Shown one piece after another: positions 1 to 6,197 of a stretch of 9,837 nucleotides of DNA. The notes beneath the pieces were generated by a model. That model was not told where the DNA came from. It worked only from the letters and a program-made list of their open reading frames with translations, and ran no database searches. The stretch spans positions 1 to 9,837 of the forward strand of contig CALBTS010000245.1 of NCBI GenBank assembly GCA_937968035.1, read 5' to 3'. The stretch is from an uncultured Methanomethylovorans sp. (GTDB lineage: Archaea > Halobacteriota > Methanosarcinia > Methanosarcinales > Methanosarcinaceae). The translations under genes were made by a program, and so were the position numbers. Each line of letters begins with the position of its first letter. The stretch's first letter is position 1.

Positions 1-45
1 GATCGTATTCGGTGACTGGAGTTCAGACGTGTGCTCTTCCGATCT
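1..45 (+). other. Illumina P7-side (TruSeq read-2) adapter, not genomic
   Basis: Positions 12-45 match the TruSeq index-primer/read-2 adapter, starting GTGACTGGAGTTCAG and ending GCTCTTCCGATCT. Positions 1-3 (GAT) fit the end of the P7 stem, and 4-11 (CGTATTCG) sit exactly where an 8-nt sample index would be. The GTG at 12 opens a reading frame through the adapter giving the well-known contaminant peptide GVQTCALPI, which fuses in frame to the first phage gene. This stretch should be trimmed. The adapter match is direct recall of a standard sequence; the index reading is an inference from position. Confidence 0.97.
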
Positions 46-1061
46 TGCCGATATTAGGTGGAGGAGTGTGTATATCTACCGTGCAAGATTATCGTTATGT
101 TCCGGATTATTATCCTAGTTTTGGATGGACAGCACAAGGTACCTATGGTGGGTATTTGGGGTCAACAAGTGTAAATATTCGGGCAAATTTTAATGGACGT
201 GAAAGAGTTTCAGGTTTTTATCCTGCTGGATCAAAAGATATATCTCTTTGGGATCCGTCGAAATTACCGGCAGGTTGGGGTCATTTTTCTGGCCTACGAG
301 GAATAAAAGTCGGAGATTTTGTCGTTTTTGAAAGTCATAACCAAATTTATGAAGTAACTAAGGTGCAAGAAAACAGGACACAAAATCCTAATCAAATATC
401 TATTTCACCATCTTTAACCCACGATGTAGATGGGGCACAATATCAAAATAACTGGGGAGATTGGATCGGCGAAAATGTATATAGATTTTCTAGGGATGTT
501 ACAAATTTAGCCTACCGTTGCTGGGGATGGACCGATCCGTATGGTAAAGTGGGTATTCCATTATATATTAAAATGATCAATGGAAAAAATATTCATCTGC
601 ATGCTCCTTTACCTGAAGGTATTCCGGCAAATACGAAATTAAATCTTTGGTCAGCCGTAGATAATTATACAATGGCGTATAGTTATTATAATCCTTATGA
701 ATTTATCTATCAATTACGAGTATATAACAGAATCAGACATGAAATGACTTATGAAGCAATTCAACAAAAGATAGAAAAACTAAATGAAATTAGTGCTAAT
801 TTAAGTACTGATTTAGAGTCGGCAAAAAAATATGCTTCTCAATATTGGTATCGTCCGCCTTATATGATTAACAAGGATCTAAATCTATGGTTTAATATAA
901 AAAAGTGGAGTGATTGGGGGAATGATTTTCACGAGGCTTTTACTAAAATACATACACACAGGACTCAATTGCAGGAGTTGCTTAAAGTAAAAGCACCGGG
1001 GATCAGAAATGTCGAGTATATTTCATTGCTCGACTACAACCACTCCCCGATAGGAGGCTGA
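46..1061 (+). CDS. Phage structural (probable tail) protein, N-terminus missing
   Basis: This is the C-terminal part of a protein whose 5' end was lost at the adapter junction; the first codon is split by the boundary at 45/46, and no natural start is present. About 338 genuine residues remain. They are rich in Tyr, Trp and Asn, as is common in phage virion proteins. The segment around 285-420 has a beta-rich pattern (KVGDFVVFESHNQIYEVTKV) like small barrel domains in phage head-tail and tail proteins. Around 740-840 there is a charged helix that could form a short coiled coil. It ends in TGA at 1059-1061, one base before the next start, and its last codons carry the next gene's AGGAGG ribosome site. 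I do not recognise the family. The tail assignment rests on the neighbours, and a baseplate or tail-fibre-type protein is equally possible. Confidence 0.6.
1052..1057 (+). promoter_or_regulatory. Strong Shine-Dalgarno site for the 140-residue tail gene
   Basis: A full AGGAGG lies five bases upstream of the ATG at 1063, inside the last codons of the upstream gene. It fixes the start of the downstream gene and shows that the phage uses canonical SD-led translation. Confidence 0.8.
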
Positions 1062-1062
1062 C

Positions 1063-1485
1063 ATGTTATTACCTATATGGGCATTAACTGAACCAAATTT
1101 TATTGAATGGCGGGTAGGGAACTTATCTATCAAATTACCGCATTTAGCTTTTGGAGATGCAAAAAAAATAATTCCAAGACATTTAATTTTTAAAGATATG
1201 ACCGTTTCAGAAAGGCGAAATCCAAAGGTTAAGGAATGGAATATTCAATTCGATAATTTACCCAAAGAAGGAGATTTACCTTCTAATAATATGTATACTC
1301 AAATACAAAGAGCTTTTAGAGATTTTGCTGGGTTACCTTCAACTATGTTTCTGAAAGATGGAACCAGATATGTAGGAATAGCTAAAGACCCTGTTTTTGC
1401 GGAAATAGACAACTGTAAGGTAATGATTCAGTTCACCTTTGAAGTGATTATGGAAACTTTCCCTAAAGGAGTATTAATATCATGA
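1063..1485 (+). CDS. Small phage tail protein, family not identified
   Basis: This 140-residue protein starts at an ATG directly behind a perfect AGGAGG. The visible pattern is an N-terminal beta region, then WNIQF (59-63), a helix with FRDFAG (85-90), a strand pair FLKDGTRYVGI (96-106), and a closing strand IQFTFEVIM (122-130). This strand-helix-strand order resembles small ring-forming tail proteins (distal-tail or tail-terminator types) of siphophages, and the next gene shows a similar order, so the two may be related. No enzyme motif, signal peptide or membrane segment is seen. The gene is packed between its neighbours with a 1-bp gap upstream and a 4-bp ATGA overlap downstream, which points to co-translation of a structural cassette. 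The tail role is inferred from context and pattern only. Confidence 0.62.
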   Translation: MLLPIWALTEPNFIEWRVGNLSIKLPHLAFGDAKKIIPRHLIFKDMTVSERRNPKVKEWNIQFDNLPKEGDLPSNNMYTQIQRAFRDFAGLPSTMFLKDGTRYVGIAKDPVFAEIDNCKVMIQFTFEVIMETFPKGVLIS

Positions 1486-1979
1486 TTTGGTTTTGGTTTC
1501 CGGGATTGTCTAATGATGGAATTTCAGTATTAGATCCCCCTATAGATATGTCTTCTTGGAACGATATTGATCTTGACTACAGTACAACGATTCGTCAAGC
1601 ACTTCGATTACGTAATCCAGATTGGGTAGCAGATATTGCTAAACCTCACCCAATAACAATAAAGAGATCTATGAATAATGTAGTACGTAGCTATATAACT
1701 TCGGATCGATTAGCCACAACAGCCTACACTATGACTTTGGACTTTAAGGGATTACATCTTGAAAGACGAATGGCTTTAGAGCATTTCTTAGCATGTGCAG
1801 AAGGTAAGGTTTTAGGGTATAAGGATCCACACGATAAATATCATGCAGTAGTTATCCTCCCAGAAGATATAACTTTGACTACTGAATCTAGAGCCGGAGG
1901 ACAACGTGGAAAAACGGAAATTGAGGACGAAATAAATCTAACAACTTTACGTTTGTTAGTAGTAAGGACAAGATTATGA
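1482..1979 (+). CDS. Small phage tail protein, distal-tail-like pattern
   Basis: This 165-residue protein begins at the ATG of an ATGA overlap with the previous gene, preceded by AAAGGAG. It has a hydrophobic, aromatic start (MIWFWF), but this is too short to be a membrane segment. The core reads YTMTLDF (82-88), a helix LERRMALEHFLACAEG (93-108), a turn YKDPHDKYHAVVI (113-125), and a final strand LTTLRLLVV (153-161). The same strand, helix, Asp/Gly turn and strand order is seen in the 140-residue neighbour and is typical of ring proteins at the tail tip or tail terminus. The gene ends at TGA in a 4-bp overlap with the large hub-like gene, so stoichiometric production with it is plausible. 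The exact family is not recognised; the call rests on position between tail genes and on the fold-level pattern. Confidence 0.6.
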   Translation: MIWFWFPGLSNDGISVLDPPIDMSSWNDIDLDYSTTIRQALRLRNPDWVADIAKPHPITIKRSMNNVVRSYITSDRLATTAYTMTLDFKGLHLERRMALEHFLACAEGKVLGYKDPHDKYHAVVILPEDITLTTESRAGGQRGKTEIEDEINLTTLRLLVVRTRL

Positions 1980-4645
1980 AAGCTACAGGTGTTGAGCCAT
2001 TATTTGTTCTCGAAGTAATAAAGCCAGATGATACAAAAGAATATTTTTCGACTAAGGAATTTCTCACAAATACTAGTCCATTTAATCAACCTATTTTAGA
2101 ACTTATTGAATCCTTTGGATCGCTGACAGAAACAACTCAGATTGAGGGATTTGGTAGTGTAGGAAATATAACTGTTAGGTGTAATGATTATACTGGTTAT
2201 TTTAAAAAATTAATTGAGACAACAGATATCTATACTTTTAAAGTTAAAATATACTTATTGATCTTACAACCTAGAGCCGATTCTATTTTACGACTCATTT
2301 TATCTGGCAAGATAAAAACACCGATTGAATGGTCAGAAGGTGATCGGGTATTAAATTTAGAATGTGTAACTAATATTGAATTTAAAGAATTTGGGTATAC
2401 TCCTAACTTCGATGCTTATCCTCACATGCAAATGAACTTAAGTAATAATCCGTGGCCTCATATTTTCGGAAATGTGCCCGTATTTTCTGTGGAACCAATT
2501 TGTCAGATTCCTTCAGCCAGACTAAAAAGAAATCACGTTTGGTTATTGCCGGATAGTCTAGGAGAATATCCTACTGGGTATATTAATACAGAAGATAATT
2601 GGTATTTCCAATCAGGAGGATCATCTTGTTCTTTTTTTTCTATAGAAGATGATGACCTACAAAAAATGCCTCCTTTTGCCCTAGATGGATATCAGTATGT
2701 AAATATTGCTTGTGATGGTGGACAAATTCGTTGTATTGGAGCATTTATTAAACACGGATCTATGGGAGCAGGTTTTCAAATATCTCATTTTAATTTGCCT
2801 TGGTATTCTGTAGTCTTCGGTACAGGAATATGTACTTGGTCACCTCAACAATATGGATCCTTATTGGCATATCAAAAAGATGCTGATAATTATATTCCAA
2901 ATACGGTAATCATGCAGGGATATGGTTCTTTTACTCCGGTATCTACATTTAATATACATGGAGAATTAAGTTCTGAGCCTACCGATATATCTACATCGTT
3001 TCCTTTAGTTGGTTTTAATACAGATCCTGAACCATGGTTGAAAGGATTATTTGTAAAAATACGGGCGTATCGAATTTTTATTGATATGAATAATCAAAGA
3101 AAGGTAAGATATATTACAGCTTGGGCAAAAGTAGTAGATCAAGATGGTTTAACATTATTTTTGAGTGATATTAAAAATGAATATGATCAAGATATTTCGC
3201 TTTCTGGATATACAGTATGTTATATTGATCATGCTCTTCAAAATAAGTTATTTTTACCTTTTACACAACAGGCACACCCTACTGCAAAAGTACAATCTCA
3301 ACGCTTTTCCACACATCGTCGCAGATATGCCGTGTCATTAGACAATAAAAACTCGGCAAGCATACAGGTACAAAAAGGATCAGAAATTAAATGTACTTCT
3401 TGGTGGCCTAATTATATTTACCCTGTATCCTTGGATCAAATTACTGAAGTTACAGGGTTATGGGTCAAGATCAAAGAAAGATTACTTCCTGTAAACAAAT
3501 ACAATATTATGAAATATCGTTACATTAAGGATCAAGGTTATGAGTGGTGGGTAGCTAATGGGCACAACGTTTCAGAAATCCTTGGTGGCGAAATCCCAAA
3601 TGCTTTGTATGATATGTTAATGGGTTACGGTACGGAAAAGTGTCCTTATTTGCCGGAAGAATGTACCTTTGTAAAAACATACGAAGGTATTTTTATACAA
3701 ATGATGCGTGATTTTTCTCGTTCAGAAACCGTTGAGTTAGTAGTCTCGGCTAAAAATAATCTCGTCACGGAAGAAAAAGTGTTTCATTTTCTAGTAGAAA
3801 AGTATACAGATTATATTTGCCCTGAAGAAAATACTCCTGAACAACAGTGGCCTATAGGCTTCGGGGCAAGAGATAATGAAGATATAAAAACATGGACAAG
3901 TCGTTTAGCATTTGAACATGCTAAAGCTATTAGAATACATAACGATCAAGTATCCTTAATTGATTTATTTATGGAACAAGAACCAAAAGCAATATTGACG
4001 GAAAATAATATTGATGCACGATCATTACAATTGGATTACACGACAACAGAAGAAATTGCGAACAGATTAAAATTAACTGGGACATGGATAAAAGGATTAT
4101 GGGTTATAAAAGATCCTAATTCTATTGAAACACATTCAGAAATCACTAAAGATATACAGATACATACAAACAGGATTTTAGCGTCTTTAAAAGCCGGCGG
4201 AAACCCATTAAAAATAGCTGATTGGGAAACAGAAGTAACATGGTCAGAAATGATCCCAAATATTTCCCCACCACCGGAAACAATTGAATTAGTACACGCT
4301 TCAAACCCTAGAGGTTATAATATGGTAGCATATTATTGGTTAAAAGTCTATGCAAATAGTTGGTTACGAGTAAAATGTATTACTTATTTAGATGTATATT
4401 TAACAAAAACAGGTCATTTAGTACCTAATGATACTGTGAAGATAGATTTTAAATATCCTTTAACTTTTATGAAACCGAATGAAGGAGTACCTATGTTGGT
4501 ACAACCTAATTGGACAAAATGTGGTGGCTCTTTACCTATGAATGTAAAGGGTCTGGTGGAAGAAGTAACAGTCAATCCTGATGATTGGTCAGTATCTCTA
4601 ACAGTAGTATTACCAATCAAAATGGGAGAAAATCAAGAGGTGTAA
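1976..4645 (+). CDS. Large tail-tip / baseplate hub-like protein (889 aa)
   Basis: This is the largest gene in the window, and starts at an ATG overlapping the upstream TGA by 4 bp, with AAGGA about 9 bases upstream. Residues 50-135 have a pattern common at the N-terminus of siphophage central hub proteins: GFGSVGNITVRCND (58-71), a strand IYTFKVKIYLL (85-95), then LILSGKIKTPIEWSEGDR (107-124) leading to LNLECV. The middle (about 140-600) is aromatic- and Gly-rich with no recognised motif and could be an inserted tip or receptor-contact domain. The C-terminal third contains a long helix followed by strands (TSRLAFEHAKAIRIHNDQVSL) and ends in beta-rich sequence (VEEVTVNPDDWSVSLTVVLP). Together this suggests a protein that closes the tail tube and carries the adsorption tip. 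No peptidase, lysozyme or coiled-fibre repeat was seen. A tail-fibre role is the main alternative. Confidence 0.6.
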   Translation: MKATGVEPLFVLEVIKPDDTKEYFSTKEFLTNTSPFNQPILELIESFGSLTETTQIEGFGSVGNITVRCNDYTGYFKKLIETTDIYTFKVKIYLLILQPRADSILRLILSGKIKTPIEWSEGDRVLNLECVTNIEFKEFGYTPNFDAYPHMQMNLSNNPWPHIFGNVPVFSVEPICQIPSARLKRNHVWLLPDSLGEYPTGYINTEDNWYFQSGGSSCSFFSIEDDDLQKMPPFALDGYQYVNIACDGGQIRCIGAFIKHGSMGAGFQISHFNLPWYSVVFGTGICTWSPQQYGSLLAYQKDADNYIPNTVIMQGYGSFTPVSTFNIHGELSSEPTDISTSFPLVGFNTDPEPWLKGLFVKIRAYRIFIDMNNQRKVRYITAWAKVVDQDGLTLFLSDIKNEYDQDISLSGYTVCYIDHALQNKLFLPFTQQAHPTAKVQSQRFSTHRRRYAVSLDNKNSASIQVQKGSEIKCTSWWPNYIYPVSLDQITEVTGLWVKIKERLLPVNKYNIMKYRYIKDQGYEWWVANGHNVSEILGGEIPNALYDMLMGYGTEKCPYLPEECTFVKTYEGIFIQMMRDFSRSETVELVVSAKNNLVTEEKVFHFLVEKYTDYICPEENTPEQQWPIGFGARDNEDIKTWTSRLAFEHAKAIRIHNDQVSLIDLFMEQEPKAILTENNIDARSLQLDYTTTEEIANRLKLTGTWIKGLWVIKDPNSIETHSEITKDIQIHTNRILASLKAGGNPLKIADWETEVTWSEMIPNISPPPETIELVHASNPRGYNMVAYYWLKVYANSWLRVKCITYLDVYLTKTGHLVPNDTVKIDFKYPLTFMKPNEGVPMLVQPNWTKCGGSLPMNVKGLVEEVTVNPDDWSVSLTVVLPIKMGENQEV

Positions 4646-4646
4646 T

Positions 4647-4982
4647 ATGTCTATTTGGTTTGAATTAGCAATTACTATTGTTTTAACAGTTTTTGGAGTT
4701 ATAACCGGAAAGGCATGGTATGTACGGCTAAAATACCGTTGGGCCTTAGAAATCATTGAAACAGTAGTAGCGTGGGTATATCAAATGTATGTTGAACCTA
4801 AGAAAAAAGATGGTACCTTTCAAGACGAAGAGAAAGAAACGGCGAAAAATATGGCCATGAATCAAACTATTGCAGTAGGTAAGGATCAAGGCGTAGATAT
4901 TCTAAAAGCTATCGGGAAAGAACACCTTGAAAAATATGTAGAAAAGGCAGTTGTGAGGTTACAAGAAAGGATCAGGAGATGA
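4647..4982 (+). CDS. Holin-like membrane protein (LL-H holin-like architecture)
   Basis: This 111-residue protein has one clear N-terminal membrane segment (about residues 3-20, IWFELAITIVLTVFGVIT). It is followed by a basic stretch, an amphipathic helix (33-49, ALEIIETVVAWVYQMYV), a Lys-rich linker (52-54) and a charged helical C-terminus ending VEKAVVRLQERIRR. One N-terminal TM plus a helix of the ETVVAWVYQ kind, a Lys/Gly linker and a final acidic-residue helix is the layout of the LL-H type phage holin family. Such holins form membrane lesions that time lysis. The start ATG is one base after the stop of the hub gene, with AGAGGTG upstream. The 3' end overlaps the lipoprotein gene by 4 bp, giving a membrane protein plus lipoprotein pair typical of lysis cassettes. 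No endolysin is present in the window, so the holin call is moderate; a structural membrane protein is possible. Confidence 0.5.
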   Translation: MSIWFELAITIVLTVFGVITGKAWYVRLKYRWALEIIETVVAWVYQMYVEPKKKDGTFQDEEKETAKNMAMNQTIAVGKDQGVDILKAIGKEHLEKYVEKAVVRLQERIRR

Positions 4983-5311
4983 GACATTTACTTATTTGTT
5001 TTTTATTAGTAGGGTGTACAACAACTACTTCTTTAACCAAGGAAAAAATTATTCTACCAGATTCAGAACAAGAGTTTGAATATTCGGCGACGACAGAAAC
5101 ACCACCTTTTGGAAAAGCAGATAAAATGATTCACCAAATGGTATACACAGGGGCAGGGGAAAATGGTGGATCGTTACGTGTAGGGCAAGATGCAATAGGT
5201 ATTGATAATACCGGGCAAATTCAAGCCTTACAACTTATGGGTGAAATTATTGGTACAACTATTGCTGTATTAATAAAACAAGGGCTACTGACGGCTGTCA
5301 GTAGCCCTTAA
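4979..5311 (+). CDS. Small phage lipoprotein, possible spanin
   Basis: This 110-residue protein carries a short lipoprotein signal peptide: MRH, then LLICFLLVG, with the lipobox LVGC placing the lipidated cysteine at residue 13. The following residues are Thr, without the Asp that retains lipoproteins in the inner membrane, so outer-membrane delivery is predicted in a diderm host. The middle is polar and Gly-rich (GAGENGGSLRVGQD). The C-terminus (about 84-107) is hydrophobic but is broken by Glu89 and Lys100. A lipobox at one end with a hydrophobic C-terminus resembles a one-piece u-spanin, which fuses the two membranes at lysis, but the C-terminal segment is not a clean TM helix. The gene overlaps the holin-like gene (ATGA) and is the last of the plus-strand block. 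Its final codons lie inside the 5280-5309 hairpin. The lipoprotein call is firm; the spanin role is a hypothesis. Confidence 0.6.
   Translation: MRHLLICFLLVGCTTTTSLTKEKIILPDSEQEFEYSATTETPPFGKADKMIHQMVYTGAGENGGSLRVGQDAIGIDNTGQIQALQLMGEIIGTTIAVLIKQGLLTAVSSP
5280..5309. terminator. Perfect 13-bp hairpin between convergent operons
   Basis: AGGGCTACTGAC pairs exactly with GTCAGTAGCCCT around a GGCT loop, with one extra A-T pair at the base. Read on the minus strand it is followed by a T-rich tail (TGTTTTATTAAT), the form of an intrinsic terminator for the DNA-metabolism operon whose stop lies at 5314-5316. On the plus strand the tail is only TTAACCC, so termination of the tail/lysis transcript would be weaker or assisted. 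The hairpin is also coding: it holds the last codons and the first base of the stop codon of the lipoprotein gene. Confidence 0.85.
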
Positions 5312-5313
5312 CC

Positions 5314-6015
5314 CTATAACTCACCATTATCATCATCATCACCGTCTTCTTTTTCCGGAAAATAGTCTATTTCTATAGGGTAACGTAGAGGTAGATCTAC
5401 TCCAGTGGGTAGACGTAAACCAGTTAATTGTTTATATACATCTAAAAGATATAAACAATAAGATAATAGAGAATTAGTCATGGGACGTTTCACTCCTAGT
5501 CTAAAAGCTAAGGAGTGAAGTCCCATTTTAGGGAACGGTACATGCTCCTGATTAAAATAAGCTAAATCTGCCCAATACTGAGCAATAGGTAAAATATCTC
5601 GATAAATACTAGGGTGAACAAAATCGTGTAGATCAGGGTATTTATTGTCTGACCAACCAAACCAATTCATGAGAAATGGATATTGATTATGCCAATTATA
5701 AGTAATCGGAATAATTCTCTTTTTAGGTAATAGACGCAAACGATCATACCATTCTTCAAATCCTGTCATAAGGATATCTGAATCCAGACCATTTTTCTGA
5801 GCAAAAAGATAATCTTCCTTAGAGCAGACTCGTGGAGTACAATTTTCTTTGTTTCTAGGTCGAAAAACGACGTTAAAAGGCAAATATTCTTTTTCAGGGG
5901 TTAGATTAGGAGATACAGGGATAACACATAATTCCCGCATTTCGTGAATCACAAAATCTTTACCAGTGGTTCGTAAAGCCACAACACACAACTGATGTGA
6001 ATTAAGATGTTTCAC
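5314..6015 (-). CDS. DnaQ-fold (DEDDh) exonuclease-like protein with lost catalytic residues
   Basis: This 233-residue protein starts at GTG in a GTGA overlap with the upstream stop, behind GGAGG. It follows the DnaQ/RNase-T-like exonuclease order. Motif I is VALRTTG (12-18), where active enzymes have DxETTG. Motif II is NWHNQYPFL (107-115), matching N-x3-D-x2-FL. Motif III is the tract NSLLSYCLYLLDVYKQLTG (181-199), which lines up with the H-x4-D helix and the EVYLAMTG tail of DNA polymerase III epsilon. At the five catalytic positions I read Ala13, Arg15, Gln111, Asn181 and Tyr186 in place of D, E, D, H and D. The scaffold is kept (TG, N, FL, GLHSLAFRLGV, YRDILPIAQ), so 3'-5' exonuclease activity is not expected. 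The tail is acidic (EKEDGDDDDNGEL), with four Asp codons forming an ATC repeat at 5329-5340. It is the last gene of the operon. A nucleic-acid-binding, scaffold or decoy role is an inference; the fold assignment is by eye. Confidence 0.62.
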   Translation of the reverse strand: MKHLNSHQLCVVALRTTGKDFVIHEMRELCVIPVSPNLTPEKEYLPFNVVFRPRNKENCTPRVCSKEDYLFAQKNGLDSDILMTGFEEWYDRLRLLPKKRIIPITYNWHNQYPFLMNWFGWSDNKYPDLHDFVHPSIYRDILPIAQYWADLAYFNQEHVPFPKMGLHSLAFRLGVKRPMTNSLLSYCLYLLDVYKQLTGLRLPTGVDLPLRYPIEIDYFPEKEDGDDDDNGEL

Positions 6016-6197
6016 TGAGGTTTGCCTCCATTATTGTTGTAAAAAGCTGAAATACCGATCCAACCTACTAAAAATACCATTACAAGCATAGTAGTATTTG
6101 GGTGAAGGGTATCAAGTAATTTACAAATTTCAGTATACAACTGAAGCCCTGCAAGAAAAAAGGCTTCATGTATTGGAATGATAGGGTCAGGATTCAT
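6012..6197 (-). CDS. Small single-TM membrane protein, unknown function
   Basis: This 61-residue protein has one clear membrane helix near the C-terminus (about residues 36-53, TMLVMVFLVGWIGISAFY). It is preceded by an amphipathic helix (12-30) and followed by a short polar NNNGGKPQ tail. The ATG is well supported by AGGAG seven bases upstream, which sits in the 3' end of the methyltransferase gene; the coding regions overlap by 11 bp. The stop overlaps the GTG of the DnaQ-fold gene. Lying among DNA-metabolism genes, it could anchor a partner to the membrane, modify the host membrane, or act as a late inhibitor or antiholin, but nothing in the sequence decides this. I do not recognise a family. 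Confidence 0.6.
   Translation of the reverse strand: MNPDPIIPIHEAFFLAGLQLYTEICKLLDTLHPNTTMLVMVFLVGWIGISAFYNNNGGKPQ
6016..6030 (-). promoter_or_regulatory. Shine-Dalgarno and small hairpin before the GTG start
   Basis: On the minus strand, TGGAGGCAAACCTCA precedes the GTG at 6015-6013. GGAGG is a strong ribosome site spaced nine bases from the start, but GAGG can pair with CCTC across a CAAA loop and mask it. Together with the GTGA overlap this suggests translation depends on ribosomes finishing the upstream membrane-protein gene. A 4-bp stem is weak and may be chance. Confidence 0.4.

Noticed and set aside
12..45. GTG start giving a protein beginning MTGVQTCALPI
   Set aside because: The codons lie entirely in Illumina adapter; the peptide is a known contaminant signature.
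4414..4620. Minus-strand 68-codon frame
   Set aside because: Shadow of the hub-like gene, without ribosome site or operon context.
1976..4645. Diversity-generating retroelement target in the tail protein
   Set aside because: No reverse transcriptase, template repeat or duplicated segment is visible in the window.
5329..5340. Direct repeat possibly belonging to an array
   Set aside because: It is only four ATC units encoding Asp residues, not a spaced repeat array.
5391..5400. Perfect 10-bp palindrome GTAGATCTAC as an operator
   Set aside because: It lies within coding sequence far from any start and is explained by ordinary codons around a GATC site.
5314..6015. Active proofreading exonuclease
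   Set aside because: Scaffold motifs are present, but by my alignment none of the catalytic acidic residues or the His remain.
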